64,000 bases of DNA from Paraburkholderia monticola (GTDB lineage: Bacteria; Pseudomonadota; Gammaproteobacteria; Burkholderiales; Burkholderiaceae), in contig NZ_LRBG01000037.1 in NCBI RefSeq assembly GCF_001580545.1, forward strand, positions 372,001 through 436,000, in the 5' to 3' direction. This document shows, one piece after another, positions 16,794-25,333 of the stretch. The notes beneath the pieces are model-generated. The model saw nothing but the letters and a program-made list of their open reading frames with translations. It did no database searches and had not been told where the DNA came from. Numbering within the stretch: position 1 is the first letter of the stretch; every line of letters begins with the position of its first letter. A program made the translations under genes and the position numbers.

Positions 16794-17953
16794 CCGCCAC
16801 CGAACTCGACACGCTGGAAAACGATCAACTGATTCTCGACTCGCTGGATCGCTTTCTTGAATCCGAAGTGCGGCCCTACGTTCACAAGTTCGATCACGAC
16901 GACATCTACCCGGAAGAGATCGTCGAGAAGATGAAAGACATGGGTCTGTTCGGCTGCATCATCGATCCCGAGTATGGCGGCCTGGGACTGTCGACCCGCA
17001 CGTACGCCCAGATCATCACGCGGATTGCGCGCGTGTGGATGTCGGTGAGCGGCATTATCAATTCGCATCTGATTCTCGCGATGCTGGTGCAACGCAATGG
17101 TACGCCCGAGCAGAAGAGCAAGTATCTGCCGAAGTTCGCGACCGGCGAGTGGCGCGGTGGGATCGGCTTGACGGAACCCGACTGCGGCACCGATCTCCAG
17201 GCGATTCGCACAACCGCCAGACGTGTCGGCGACGAGTACATCGTGAACGGCAACAAAACCTGGATCACGAACAGCAAGCACGGCAATACGCTCGCGCTGC
17301 TGGTGAAGACGGACCCGAGCGCGCAGCCGCGTCACCGCGGGATGAGCCTGCTGCTGGTGCAAAAGGGCCCAGGCTTCGAAGTCAGCCGGCAACTCGAAAA
17401 ACTCGGCTACAAAGGAATCGATACCTGCGAACTGTCGTTCAGCGACCATCACGTGCCCGCCGATGCATTGATCGGAGGCGTGGAAGGCAAAGGCCTGCAA
17501 CAGATACTTGGCGGACTCGAACTCGGACGCATCAATGTAGCCGCGCGGGGAGTCGGTATCGCGCAAGCGGCGCTCGAAGAGTCCGTCAGCTATTCCCAGC
17601 AACGCAAGACCTTCGGCAAGCCGATCTGCGAGCACCAGGCGATCCAGCTTAAGCTTGGCGAAATGGCCACGCGCGTCGAAGCCGGCCGCCTGCTGGTCGA
17701 CGCCGCCGCGCAGAAATACGACCGTGGCGAGCGCTGTGACATGGAGGCCGGCATGGCGAAATACTTCGCCACCGAAGCCGCGCTGGAGAACAGCATCGAA
17801 GCCATGCGCATTCACGGCGCGTACGGGTATTCGAAGGAATACAACGTCGAGCGGCTGTACCGCGATGCGCCGCTGCTGGTAATCGGCGAGGGCACCAACG
17901 AGATGCAACGCATCATCATCGCAAAACAGCTGATCGAACGGAGTCCGGTATGA
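16790..17953 (+). CDS. Acyl-CoA dehydrogenase
   Basis: A 387-residue FAD enzyme of the acyl-CoA dehydrogenase fold. GLTEPDCGTD (flavin/substrate region), NKTWITNSKHG, and the C-terminal IHGAYGYSKEYNVERLYRDA with the probable catalytic Glu before RLYRD are visible. It overlaps both neighbours by four bases (ATGA at each end), so the three genes are coupled. In this setting it may oxidise a methylsuccinyl-CoA- or glutaryl-CoA-like thioester to the enoyl-CoA that the MaoC enzyme hydrates. A partner acyl-CoA dehydrogenase is found in known itaconate clusters. Confidence 0.93.
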   Translation: MTATELDTLENDQLILDSLDRFLESEVRPYVHKFDHDDIYPEEIVEKMKDMGLFGCIIDPEYGGLGLSTRTYAQIITRIARVWMSVSGIINSHLILAMLVQRNGTPEQKSKYLPKFATGEWRGGIGLTEPDCGTDLQAIRTTARRVGDEYIVNGNKTWITNSKHGNTLALLVKTDPSAQPRHRGMSLLLVQKGPGFEVSRQLEKLGYKGIDTCELSFSDHHVPADALIGGVEGKGLQQILGGLELGRINVAARGVGIAQAALEESVSYSQQRKTFGKPICEHQAIQLKLGEMATRVEAGRLLVDAAAQKYDRGERCDMEAGMAKYFATEAALENSIEAMRIHGAYGYSKEYNVERLYRDAPLLVIGEGTNEMQRIIIAKQLIERSPV

Positions 17954-19140
17954 GCCTCCCCCTTTCCGGCGTGCGCGTGCTCGCCATCGAACAGTACGGC
18001 GCAGGGCCTTTCGCGACCCAGCATCTTGCGGACCTTGGCGCGGAGATCATCAAGATCGAGCACCCAGGCAATGGCGGCGATGTGGGCCGCGCGGTCGGTC
18101 CATATTTTTTCGGCGAAGGCGATAGCCACTTCTTCGAAGCGTTCAATCGTAACAAGTGCAGCCTGACGCTCGATCTGAAGAAGCCTGAAGCGCGTGCGGT
18201 GCTATTGGACCTCGTTACAAGGAGCGACGCAGTATTCAACAACCTGCGCGGCGATTTGCCGGTGAAACTTGGTGTCACCTACGAACAGTTGCGCGAGGCC
18301 AACCCGAAGATCGTCTGCGCGCACCTGTCCGCGTATGGCCGTACCGGCAGCCGCGCGGCGTGGCCCGGCTACGACTATCTGATGCAGGCCGAGGCGGGTT
18401 ATCTGTCGGTTACTGGCGAGCCCGATAGTCCCCCCGCACGTTTCGGCCTGTCGATCATCGATCTGATGACCGGCACGACTGCGGCGATGGCACTCCTCGC
18501 CGCCCTCGTCGATGCGAAGACTTCAGGCAAGGGGCGCGATATCGACGTGAGCCTCTTCGACGTCGCGCTCCATAACCTGGCCTATGTCGCGACCTGGTAT
18601 CTGAACGGCGGCGTCGTGACGGGGCGCGAGAATCGCTCGTCGCATCCGTCGCTCACGCCGAGTCAGTTGTACAAGACGCAGGACGGCTGGATCTTCCTGA
18701 TGTGCAACAAGGAGAAGTTCTGGGGGGTGCTCGCTGAAGTGGTCGACAAACCGTCGTGGGTGAGCGATCCGCGTTTCTCCAATTTCCAGGCGCGCCTCGC
18801 GAATCGCGACCTGGTGCAGAAAGAACTCGATACGGTGCTCTCGACCGCAACCACGGCGCAGTGGCTCGAACGCTTGGGCGGCCGCGTCCCGGCCGCACCG
18901 GTCTTCAACGTTAAGGAGGCGCTTGAAAATCCGTTCGTCGCCGAGCGCGACTGCGTGGTGAATGCCGAGCATCCGCGCTTCGGCCAGATTCGCGGCGTCG
19001 CCGCCCCAGTGCGGGTCGATGAGCCCCTGCCGATGCGTGCCGCGCCGGATATCGGTCAGGATACGCACCGTCTGCTCGCCGAGTTGGGCTATAGCGCCGA
19101 AAGGATTGCTTTGCTGAGGGGGGCTGGTGTGGTGCAATAA
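17950..19140 (+). CDS. CaiB/BaiF family CoA-transferase (class III), probable itaconate/dicarboxylate CoA-transferase
   Basis: A 396-residue family III CoA-transferase. The catalytic Asp is about residue 171, in FGLSIIDLMTG, and the N-terminal VRVLAIEQYGAGPF and DLKKPEAR stretches are typical. It would move CoA, probably from succinyl-CoA, onto the free acid, making the thioester used by the MaoC and lyase enzymes. In the Pseudomonas aeruginosa itaconate pathway this step (Ict) is a CaiB-type enzyme in a similar gene set. It overlaps the dehydrogenase stop as ATGA. Confidence 0.9.
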   Translation: MSLPLSGVRVLAIEQYGAGPFATQHLADLGAEIIKIEHPGNGGDVGRAVGPYFFGEGDSHFFEAFNRNKCSLTLDLKKPEARAVLLDLVTRSDAVFNNLRGDLPVKLGVTYEQLREANPKIVCAHLSAYGRTGSRAAWPGYDYLMQAEAGYLSVTGEPDSPPARFGLSIIDLMTGTTAAMALLAALVDAKTSGKGRDIDVSLFDVALHNLAYVATWYLNGGVVTGRENRSSHPSLTPSQLYKTQDGWIFLMCNKEKFWGVLAEVVDKPSWVSDPRFSNFQARLANRDLVQKELDTVLSTATTAQWLERLGGRVPAAPVFNVKEALENPFVAERDCVVNAEHPRFGQIRGVAAPVRVDEPLPMRAAPDIGQDTHRLLAELGYSAERIALLRGAGVVQ

Positions 19141-19173
19141 GGCCATGCGGGCAGCTGCCCGCTCCCCTACTTC

Positions 19174-19941
19174 ATGCACACTCAAATGGCCACCACGACA
19201 GTCCTCGGGCAACAGCCGCGCTACATGCAGTTGGCACAGACGCTCCTCAACGAGATTCAGGGCGGACGGTTTCCCATCGGCGCTTTACTGCCCACCGAGT
19301 TCGAGCTATGCGAGCAGTTCGGCGCGAGCCGCTTCACCGTGCGGCAGGCGATCAAGCAACTGGAACAGCGCGGTCTCGTGGACAGGCGCCCCGGCATCGG
19401 CACTCGCGTGAAGGCGACGCAGAGCGAGACCGCGTACCGCCAGGTCATGGAGCGACTGAGCGATCTGCACCGTTATACCTCCGACACCGAGTTGGAGATC
19501 GCTTCGACCCAAACCATCGAGATCGACGATGCGGAACTGCTCGAGCGACTCAACGCGAAGCCGGGCGAGACATGGCTGCTCGCCGAGGGGATTCGCCGGT
19601 CGCCTGGCAGCGTCGAGCCGATCTGCCACACCGAGGTGTACATCCACCCGGCGTTCCGGTCATTGACGGGCCTGAGCGGTCGGACTCACGTGCCGATCTA
19701 CACGCTCATCGAAAAGCAGTTCGGCGAGCAGATCACTGAAGTGCAGCAGGAAATCCGCGCGATCGCGATGCCGGCGAAACTCGCGCAGCGTTTGAACGCG
19801 AAAGCGCGCTCGCCGGCGCTGTGGTTGTGCCGCAGATATCTGAACCGGCGCGGACAACTCGTGGAGCTGACGATCAGCGTTCACCCGGCTGACCGCTACA
19901 GCTATTCCGAAACGTTTCAACTCGACTGGCACGCGAACTAG
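19174..19941 (+). CDS. HutC-type GntR transcriptional regulator (UTRA domain)
   Basis: A 255-residue regulator with a GntR helix-turn-helix (LCEQFGASRFTVRQAIKQL, about residues 47-66) and a C-terminal UTRA ligand-binding domain ending in SVHPADRYSYSE. The start may be 19174 or the ATG four codons later; neither has a clear ribosome site. It lies inside the cluster, between the CoA-transferase and the lyase, and is the obvious repressor for the inverted repeat at 13231-13262. In Pseudomonas the equivalent cluster is run by a LysR protein, so control differs here. Confidence 0.9.
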   Translation: MHTQMATTTVLGQQPRYMQLAQTLLNEIQGGRFPIGALLPTEFELCEQFGASRFTVRQAIKQLEQRGLVDRRPGIGTRVKATQSETAYRQVMERLSDLHRYTSDTELEIASTQTIEIDDAELLERLNAKPGETWLLAEGIRRSPGSVEPICHTEVYIHPAFRSLTGLSGRTHVPIYTLIEKQFGEQITEVQQEIRAIAMPAKLAQRLNAKARSPALWLCRRYLNRRGQLVELTISVHPADRYSYSETFQLDWHAN

Positions 19942-19977
19942 GCAGCATCGGGCCGCGTGCTTCTGAAGGAGAGCAGC

Positions 19978-20805
19978 ATGGACGCACGCAGCTATCTGTT
20001 CGTTCCGGGCGACCGGCCTGAGCGCTTCATGAAGGCGCTCGACGCGGAAGCGGACGCGGTAGTGATCGATCTGGAAGACGCGGTCGCGCCGGCCGCCAAG
20101 GAACACGCTCGCGAGGGCGTGCAGCGCTGGTTGATGACGGCGGACCGTTCGCGACTGATTGTTCGAGTGAATGCGGTGGGCACGCCCTGGCATGCCGACG
20201 ACGTGGAGATGGTTAGCCGGTGCGGCACTTCAGTTGTGATGGTGTCGAAGTCGGACAGCGCGCAGCAACTTGCCGATATCGCGGCGCAGTTGCCATCGCA
20301 GGTAAGAATCGTGGCCTTGATCGAGACCGTTGCGGGTGTGGTAGCGATGCGCGAGATTGCCGCGGTACCGTCAGTTACACGGCTAGCATTCGGCACGGTC
20401 GATTTCTGCGGCGATGCCGGGATCGAAGGCCTGGGCGTCGAGCTGGATTACGTGCGCTCGCAGATGGTCATCGAATCGCGCCATGCGGGTTTGGCTGCGC
20501 CGGTTGATGGTGTGACATTGGAGCTCGACAATCTTGCGCGCTTGACTGAGCACGTTGCTACCGCCCGGCGCTTTGGGTTTACCGGAAAGCTTTGTATTCA
20601 CCCTAACCAGGTGGACTCCGTGAATCGCGGGTTCGCTCCGAGCGAAGAAGAGCGGCGCTGGGCCGCGCGGGTGTTGGCCGCTTGCAGCGAGCACCCGGAG
20701 GGCGCGTTTGCGGTGGATGGCAAACTGGTCGATAAGCCGATCGTTGATCGCGCGAGAAGGATTGCCGGGTTTGAAGCCATGCAGAACAATGGCTTCACCA
20801 CCTGA
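19978..20805 (+). CDS. HpcH/HpaI-CitE family lyase, probable (S)-citramalyl-CoA lyase
   Basis: A 275-residue CitE-like TIM-barrel lyase. SYLFVPGDRPERF, VIDLEDAV (metal-site Glu/Asp), IVRVNAVGTPWH, ALIETVAGV and FGTVDFCGD follow the citrate lyase beta/citramalyl-CoA lyase (CLYBL, Ccl) pattern. It would split citramalyl-CoA into acetyl-CoA and pyruvate, the last step of itaconate breakdown. AAGGAG stands before the ATG at 19978. It closes the cluster; fragments of mobile DNA begin right after it. Confidence 0.88.
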   Translation: MDARSYLFVPGDRPERFMKALDAEADAVVIDLEDAVAPAAKEHAREGVQRWLMTADRSRLIVRVNAVGTPWHADDVEMVSRCGTSVVMVSKSDSAQQLADIAAQLPSQVRIVALIETVAGVVAMREIAAVPSVTRLAFGTVDFCGDAGIEGLGVELDYVRSQMVIESRHAGLAAPVDGVTLELDNLARLTEHVATARRFGFTGKLCIHPNQVDSVNRGFAPSEEERRWAARVLAACSEHPEGAFAVDGKLVDKPIVDRARRIAGFEAMQNNGFTT

Positions 20806-20943
20806 GGCAATCGGGTGCGTCTCTCATCGGCAAACCGGAAACGAAAATAGTCCCGGTGAACGGGGTATCACGATCCACGACGGTATACACATAGGATGCA
20901 AAAAAAATCGGCGCAGCTCAAGCGAGACAGTAACCTGAGATGC

Positions 20944-21048
20944 GATTAAATCCTCACGCCCGACCTGTCGATTTGCGACCTCACCGGTTTCGTCGTCGAC
21001 CCGGTACAAATGGAATACCCGTTTTGCAATATCGAGTCCCGTCAATTC
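20944..21048 (-). pseudogene. IS110-family transposase fragment (N-terminal part)
   Basis: About 35 residues read LTGLDIAKRVFHLYRVDDET and continue with GEVANRQVGREDL, which is the start of the RuvC-like DEDD domain of IS110/IS1111 transposases (usual G-x-D-x-A-K motif). Both the first codons and the rest of the roughly 340-residue protein are missing. It is one of several small remnants in this interval. Confidence 0.7.
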
Positions 21049-21164
21049 ACATGCGCCGCACCCGATCATCGAACGCGAGGTCGTCGTCGAGCTCCAGCAG
21101 GAAATCCGGCAAAGTTTTGGATCGGCATCTTCTCAAGATCTAACTGCGAGTATTCGTCCGCTCG

Positions 21165-21255
21165 TCATGACGGATTTACAGCACCCTTGAAAGCCTTCCC
21201 GGCCGTGAATTTGACCGCCTTTGCCGCGGCCATCTGGATTTCGCCTCCCGCCGAA
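21165..21255 (-). pseudogene. HU-family histone-like protein, C-terminal fragment
   Basis: The last 30 or so residues of an HU-like protein are preserved: GGEIQMAAAKAVKFTAGKA then FKGAVN before the stop. This matches the C-terminal arm and helix of HU proteins (usual GEIQIAAAKTVKFTAGKA). The N-terminal two thirds are absent; upstream sequence is a different fragment. HU copies carried by plasmids or integrative elements are a possible source. Confidence 0.72.
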
Positions 21256-21259
21256 GAAA

Positions 21260-21775
21260 TCATCGATTGACTGCACGTAGAAGCGGCACGCCGGCGAGTT
21301 GTGCGATCGACTGCACACTCTGCTCTTGAATACGTGCGAGGGCGAGATCGCCAGTAAACCAACCGTTTGAGATGCCAACCAGGACACCGGGTCGATCAAC
21401 CAGGAGTCGCCAATGGGGCCACCACAAGAAATCCTCGTAGCAGATCGAAAAGGCAGCGCGCCGACCCGCAACAGCCAGATACGGTTGCGCGAGGCTACCT
21501 GCACTTGCACTCACGTCGGCCCACGGACGCCACAGCCCTGCTGGAACGGGTTGACGGCTGTCGAAGCGTCCATCACTGGCCCCGACGGCCACGGCGCTAT
21601 CGGTGTAGCGTAGGAAGGGCTCGCCAATGATGGGGCCGCCGGGAAGCGAACCCGTTTCCACCAGATCAACACCAACAATTAGCGTCTTGTTCGACGCGAC
21701 CAGGTGCTGTATATATTCCCGCCACCAGTACCGCATCGCAGGTCGCCACAATGCGACTCTCGTCCGCGCTTTTCG
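21260..21775 (-). pseudogene. TraB-like nitrilase-domain protein, fragment
   Basis: About 170 residues resemble the nitrilase-like domain of conjugal transfer protein TraB (related to apolipoprotein N-acyltransferase). Visible are ASNKTLIVGVDL, the catalytic Cys region FSICYEDFLWWPHW, and ISNGWF followed by VPLLRAVNR. The membrane domain and the start are missing, as is the end of the domain: the frame stops right where the HU fragment begins. It suggests a decayed integrative or plasmid-derived element. Confidence 0.65.
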
Positions 21776-22036
21776 ATCTGCCTGATAGCGACCAATGCGC
21801 CAGTGAGTTCGACTTACGCCTCAGAAAGTTCTACCAATGGCTTTCCAGCATGGCGGCTACTTCGACGCAAGCTGGGGAGCACCACTGGTTACACTGGGGA
21901 AGGTACCCCGGTTTGCGCTCGTTACTTTCGCGGGACTGGCCAGTTCGTTAAAAGCATCGATGGCCGCTTTCAATTCGGCAGAGGCTACCCCAGACATGTC
22001 CTCTGTGTCCGCGTAAGTTAGACACTGATGCTCAAG
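21776..22036. other. Unassigned stretch in remnant region
   Basis: No named gene. The plus strand holds a 59-codon open frame from the ATG at 21837 to the stop at 22014-22016 (starts MAFQHGGYFDASWGAP), which reads like protein but has no recognised family. The 10-base word AAGTTAGACA occurs twice, at 22013-22040, in direct orientation 21 bases apart, and may be left from an insertion-sequence end. Confidence 0.35.
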
Positions 22037-23056
22037 TTAGACAAAAGGCCGTCTGGGCCAAACTCGGAGAGCCTTATCAGGCTTGGTCAGGGCGCAACGA
22101 TTTGAAGCTCCGCCCACCTGCAAATGCCGCAACTGATGCTGCGAATACGCTTCGTCGACGCGCTCCAGTTGCCCTTCGAGAAAATCGCCGCCTTCAGACG
22201 CGATGATCACATGCGGCTTTTGCGGGTCGGCAGAGGCGAGCATCGCCGCATCGGTCACGACGACCAGTTGTTCGCGCTCGATCAACGCCTTCGCGCGAGC
22301 GAACTCGGCTTGACCGAGTTCGTAAAGCTCGCCGGGCTGCGGCGTGCGCCATGCCTCGAAGCGTTTGCGGTCATCGGACACGCGCGTGACGACGGTATCC
22401 GTCACGATCGCGAAGCAGATCACGTTCATGCCGCCCGCACGCATCGGCGCGCTGACCGGCGTGAACGGCCGGTGCGTGCCGACCTTCAGATTGCGCGACA
22501 CGATCACGTGGCCGGCATGGCTGTGCATGTCGATGGTCAGTGCGCCGGCGGAGGCTTGCCATGGCGCGGCTTCGGTCTCGCGCGGCTCGGCCTGCTCATG
22601 CGCATCGGTGTAGCCCGCAAAGCGTCCCGGCGCGCAGGCCGCAAGACTCAATGCGGCGCCCGTCGCGAGAAACGCGCGACGGCTCATGCCCGTGGCGCTC
22701 GACGATGCGCGGTCCGGTTCCGACACGCGCTGCGCCGCTTCGAGCCGGTAACGCCAGCCGGCCGGATCGTCGATGAGCCGGGTCAGGCGGCCACGCAGCC
22801 GGACAGCGCCACCGTCGAATTCGAGCGCATCGCGCGATGTCACTTCGATGCAGCGCAGCGGATCGCGTGGCACGCATCCGCCGCAGCACGGTTCGTCCTC
22901 GGTGAGCAGGAAGTAGTCGGCGGTGCGAGCGGTGGGATCGAGGGGGATCAGCCAGCCAGCGATTTCCACCGTCAGTGCATGTGGCTCGGGCACCGAGTCG
23001 TCGCGGATTGTGTTCCATACCGATTGCGTGGCGATCGAAGCGTCATCGGAGGGCAT
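22037..23056 (-). CDS. M19 membrane dipeptidase-like protein with N-terminal extra domain, C-terminally truncated
   Basis: A 339-residue open frame in three parts. Residues 1-115 form a small domain with a GWLIPLDP start and a Cys-rich CCGGC motif, recalling DUF3299-type proteins. Residues 124-145 are a twin-arginine/lipoprotein-like signal (MSRRAFLATG then SLAACAPG). Residues 150-313 match peptidase family M19, with the first metal site in TIDMHSHAGH. After RHLQ (about 22118) the family match stops and 26 foreign residues follow, so the distal metal ligands are missing and activity is doubtful. GGAGACACA precedes the ATG at 23056. The break coincides with the remnant region. Confidence 0.7.
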   Translation of the reverse strand: MPSDDASIATQSVWNTIRDDSVPEPHALTVEIAGWLIPLDPTARTADYFLLTEDEPCCGGCVPRDPLRCIEVTSRDALEFDGGAVRLRGRLTRLIDDPAGWRYRLEAAQRVSEPDRASSSATGMSRRAFLATGAALSLAACAPGRFAGYTDAHEQAEPRETEAAPWQASAGALTIDMHSHAGHVIVSRNLKVGTHRPFTPVSAPMRAGGMNVICFAIVTDTVVTRVSDDRKRFEAWRTPQPGELYELGQAEFARAKALIEREQLVVVTDAAMLASADPQKPHVIIASEGGDFLEGQLERVDEAYSQHQLRHLQVGGASNRCALTKPDKALRVWPRRPFV

Positions 23057-23153
23057 TGTGTCTCCGCGTCGTTTTTAGGTGATCGATGATATCAACGCGC
23101 GCTTTCTTTTCGCCTAATATGGATTGCTCCTGACACCGCGACAAAGGAAGGTC

Positions 23154-23888
23154 ATGAACATCGACTCGACGAATCAAACCAGCATCAAAGCATTCGTATT
23201 CGATGTATTCGGCACCGTGGTCGACTGGCGCGGCGGTGTCGCGCGCGAAGCACAACCATTTCTGAAGCGGCACGCGCCGAACCTCGACGCATCCGAATTC
23301 GCGGACGCATGGCGTCGCGAGTATTCACCCGCGATGGAAGAAGTGCGCAGCGGACGCAGACCGTATGTGCGGCTCGATGTCTTGCACCGCGAAAACCTCG
23401 TCAAGGTGCTCGCCCATTTCGGCATCGCCAACGCTTCCGAGTCGGAGATCGATGAACTGAACCTCGCGTGGCATCGCCTGGACCCCTGGCCGGATGCAGT
23501 CGATGCTTTGCATCGACTGAAGCGGCGCTTCATCATCGCGCCGCTCTCGAACGGCAACATTCGCCTGATGGTGGACATGGCAAAGCGTGCCGGTCTGCCG
23601 TGGGATGCCATTCTCGGTGCGGAGGTCGTCCGCGCTTACAAGCCCTCGCCACGGGTCTATAGCGAAACGGCGGAGATTCTCGGCATCGCGCCGCGTGAAC
23701 TATGCCTCGTCGCCGCGCATAACGGCGACCTCGCCGCGGCCCGACGCGTCGGCCTGAGCACCGCGTTCGTACTGCGGCCGACGGAGCATGGTCCCCTTCA
23801 GACGACCGATCTGAAAGCGGACGAGGCCTGGGACTTCGTCGTCAACGACCTGCACGAACTCGCGACGCAACTAGGCTGCGCGCGTTGA
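23154..23888 (+). CDS. Haloacid dehalogenase type II ((S)-2-haloacid dehalogenase family)
   Basis: A 244-residue HAD hydrolase. The nucleophile Asp is in FVFDVFGTVVDWR (motif I), Ser/Asn in PLSNGN (motif II), Lys in AYKPSP (motif III) and LVAAHNGDL (motif IV), the pattern of type II haloacid dehalogenases, which turn 2-haloacids into 2-hydroxyacids. Many such genes act on other small substrates, so the chemistry is not certain. The ATG at 23154 has AAGGAAGG upstream. Its 3' end overlaps the convergent nudK gene by 18 bases. Confidence 0.88.
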   Translation: MNIDSTNQTSIKAFVFDVFGTVVDWRGGVAREAQPFLKRHAPNLDASEFADAWRREYSPAMEEVRSGRRPYVRLDVLHRENLVKVLAHFGIANASESEIDELNLAWHRLDPWPDAVDALHRLKRRFIIAPLSNGNIRLMVDMAKRAGLPWDAILGAEVVRAYKPSPRVYSETAEILGIAPRELCLVAAHNGDLAAARRVGLSTAFVLRPTEHGPLQTTDLKADEAWDFVVNDLHELATQLGCAR

Positions 23889-24470
23889 CGAAAGCCCGCG
23901 TAGAGCGACGTACTGCAACAGCATGATCGTCTTGCCGTCGACGATCTCGCCAGCCTCGATCGCTCGCAACGCGGATTGCAACGGCATTTCGATCACCTCG
24001 AGATCTTCCCCTTCATCCTCGACGCCGCCGCCGTCGTTCACCCGCATCGAAGCGTCGTACTCGCCGACATAGAAGTAGAGCTTTTCGGTCACGGACCCCG
24101 GGCTCATGTAGGCCTCGAAAATCTTGCGGACCTGACCCACGCGATACCCCGTTTCCTCTTCGACTTCGAGCCGGATGCGTTCTTCCGGCGAAGCGTTGTC
24201 GAGCAATCCGCCGGGTGCCTCGATCATCATGCCGTCGTGGCCGTTCACGAACGCGGGCATGCGGAATTGTCGCGTGAGCAGCACGTTGCCGGTGCGCGGA
24301 CTGTGCAGCAGGATCGTCGCGCCGTTGCCGCGATCGTAAGTCTCGCGGTTCTGGCGCTGCCATGTGCCGTCGCGCCTCAGGTAGTCGAATGTGACCTTCT
24401 TCAGCGTGTACCAGTCATCCGATAGCAAGGTCGTACCGACGATCCGAACCCGGTCTTTCGTTGCAGTCAT
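23871..24470 (-). CDS. nudK: NUDIX hydrolase NudK (GDP-mannose/ADP-ribose pyrophosphatase type)
   Basis: A 199-residue Nudix enzyme that tracks E. coli NudK throughout: YDRGNGATILL, GLLDN, EETGY of the Nudix box, AYMSPGSVTE, GGGVEDEGEDLEV and GEIVDGKT. It would hydrolyse GDP-mannose or related nucleotide sugars. The Nudix box departs from consensus at the first Glu (Ser here) and at the Arg before the acidic cluster (Leu), while the EExG core is intact. The ATG at 24470 follows AGGAGG. It is divergent from the DeoR-type gene. Confidence 0.9.
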   Translation of the reverse strand: MTATKDRVRIVGTTLLSDDWYTLKKVTFDYLRRDGTWQRQNRETYDRGNGATILLHSPRTGNVLLTRQFRMPAFVNGHDGMMIEAPGGLLDNASPEERIRLEVEEETGYRVGQVRKIFEAYMSPGSVTEKLYFYVGEYDASMRVNDGGGVEDEGEDLEVIEMPLQSALRAIEAGEIVDGKTIMLLQYVALRGLSSTRAA

Positions 24471-24506
24471 GGGGCCTCCTGTCGACCATGGACAATGATT
24501 CATGGT

Positions 24507-24545
24507 ATCGTGCAACTTCGTGCAATTTCAAGTGATTTCGTGCAA
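24507..24545. promoter_or_regulatory. Triple CGTGCAA repeat, probable DeoR-family operator
   Basis: The word CGTGCAA occurs three times in the same direction (beginning 24509, 24519 and 24539; the last two extended to TTCGTGCAA), spaced 10 and 20 bases apart, that is one and two turns of the helix. The block ends 4 bases before the DeoR-type ATG and lies between it and nudK, so it could control both. Confidence 0.6.
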
Positions 24546-24549
24546 TGCC

Positions 24550-25305
24550 ATGTTGACGACCCAACGCAAGAAAGCGATCCTCGACGCACTCGCGCGCAAT
24601 GGCCAGGTGCTGGCCGGCGAGCTCAGCACGGTGTTCGGCGTGTCGGAAGATACGATCCGCCGCGATCTACGCGAGTTGGCCGCGGAGGGGCTACTGCAGC
24701 GGGTCCACGGCGGCGCATTGCCCGCGTCCGCCGCGCTCGCGTCATTCGAGCAGCGTCAGGACATCGAGACGGTCGCCAAGCGGCGCATCGCGCGTCGGGC
24801 GGTCGAGTTGATTGCGCCGGGGCAAACCGTGATCGTCGACGGCGGCACCACGTCGGCGCTGCTGGTCCAGGAACTGCCGGCCGACTTGCACGCGACCATC
24901 GTCACGCACAGTCCGAGCGTCGCCACGGCGCTTGCCGCGCATCCGCGTGTCGAGGTGATCCTGATTGGGGGGCGTCTCTACAAGCATTCGATCGTCGCGG
25001 TCGGCGCCGCGGCGATGGAAGGCATTTCGCGCATCCATGCCGACCTGTACTTCATGGGCGTGACCGGCGTGCATCCGAGCGCGGGGCTGAGTACCGGTGA
25101 CTTCGAGGAGGCCGCTATCAAGCGCGCGCTCGCCGCGCGCGCCGCGGAGACGGTGGTGCTCGCGTCGGCGTCGAAGCTGAACGCCGCGTCGCAGTTCGTG
25201 ATCGGTGATATCACGCTCGCGCAGACCATCGTGGTCGAGAAGAAGACCAGCGCGGAGTTGACCAAGCCGATCGAGGCGGCGGGAGTGACTGTGATCAGGG
25301 CGTAG
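24550..25305 (+). CDS. DeoR-family transcriptional regulator
   Basis: A 251-residue DeoR/GlpR-type regulator. Helix-turn-helix at residues 6-57 (LSTVFGVSEDTIRRDLREL, then the family hallmark RVHGGA), followed by the DeoR sensor domain with IVDGGTTS and GDFEEAAIKRA, which bind sugar phosphates in relatives. The ATG at 24550 sits right behind the phased repeats, so the gene is probably autoregulated. It is not next to an obvious sugar operon; nudK is the only divergent partner. A terminator follows its stop. Confidence 0.9.
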   Translation: MLTTQRKKAILDALARNGQVLAGELSTVFGVSEDTIRRDLRELAAEGLLQRVHGGALPASAALASFEQRQDIETVAKRRIARRAVELIAPGQTVIVDGGTTSALLVQELPADLHATIVTHSPSVATALAAHPRVEVILIGGRLYKHSIVAVGAAAMEGISRIHADLYFMGVTGVHPSAGLSTGDFEEAAIKRALAARAAETVVLASASKLNAASQFVIGDITLAQTIVVEKKTSAELTKPIEAAGVTVIRA

Positions 25306-25327
25306 GGGGTGTCAAAGTCGACACCCC
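25306..25327. terminator. Bidirectional hairpin terminator
   Basis: GGGGTGTC and GACACCCC form a perfect 8-base stem with loop AAAGTC, in the 28 bases between the stops of the DeoR-type gene and the convergent binding-protein gene. Confidence 0.8.
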
Positions 25328-25333
25328 GCCCGC

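Noticed and set aside
16664..17908. 414-codon minus-strand frame opposite the acyl-CoA dehydrogenase
   Set aside because: Shadow frame; the opposite strand has a full acyl-CoA dehydrogenase with overlapping start and stop codons at both ends.
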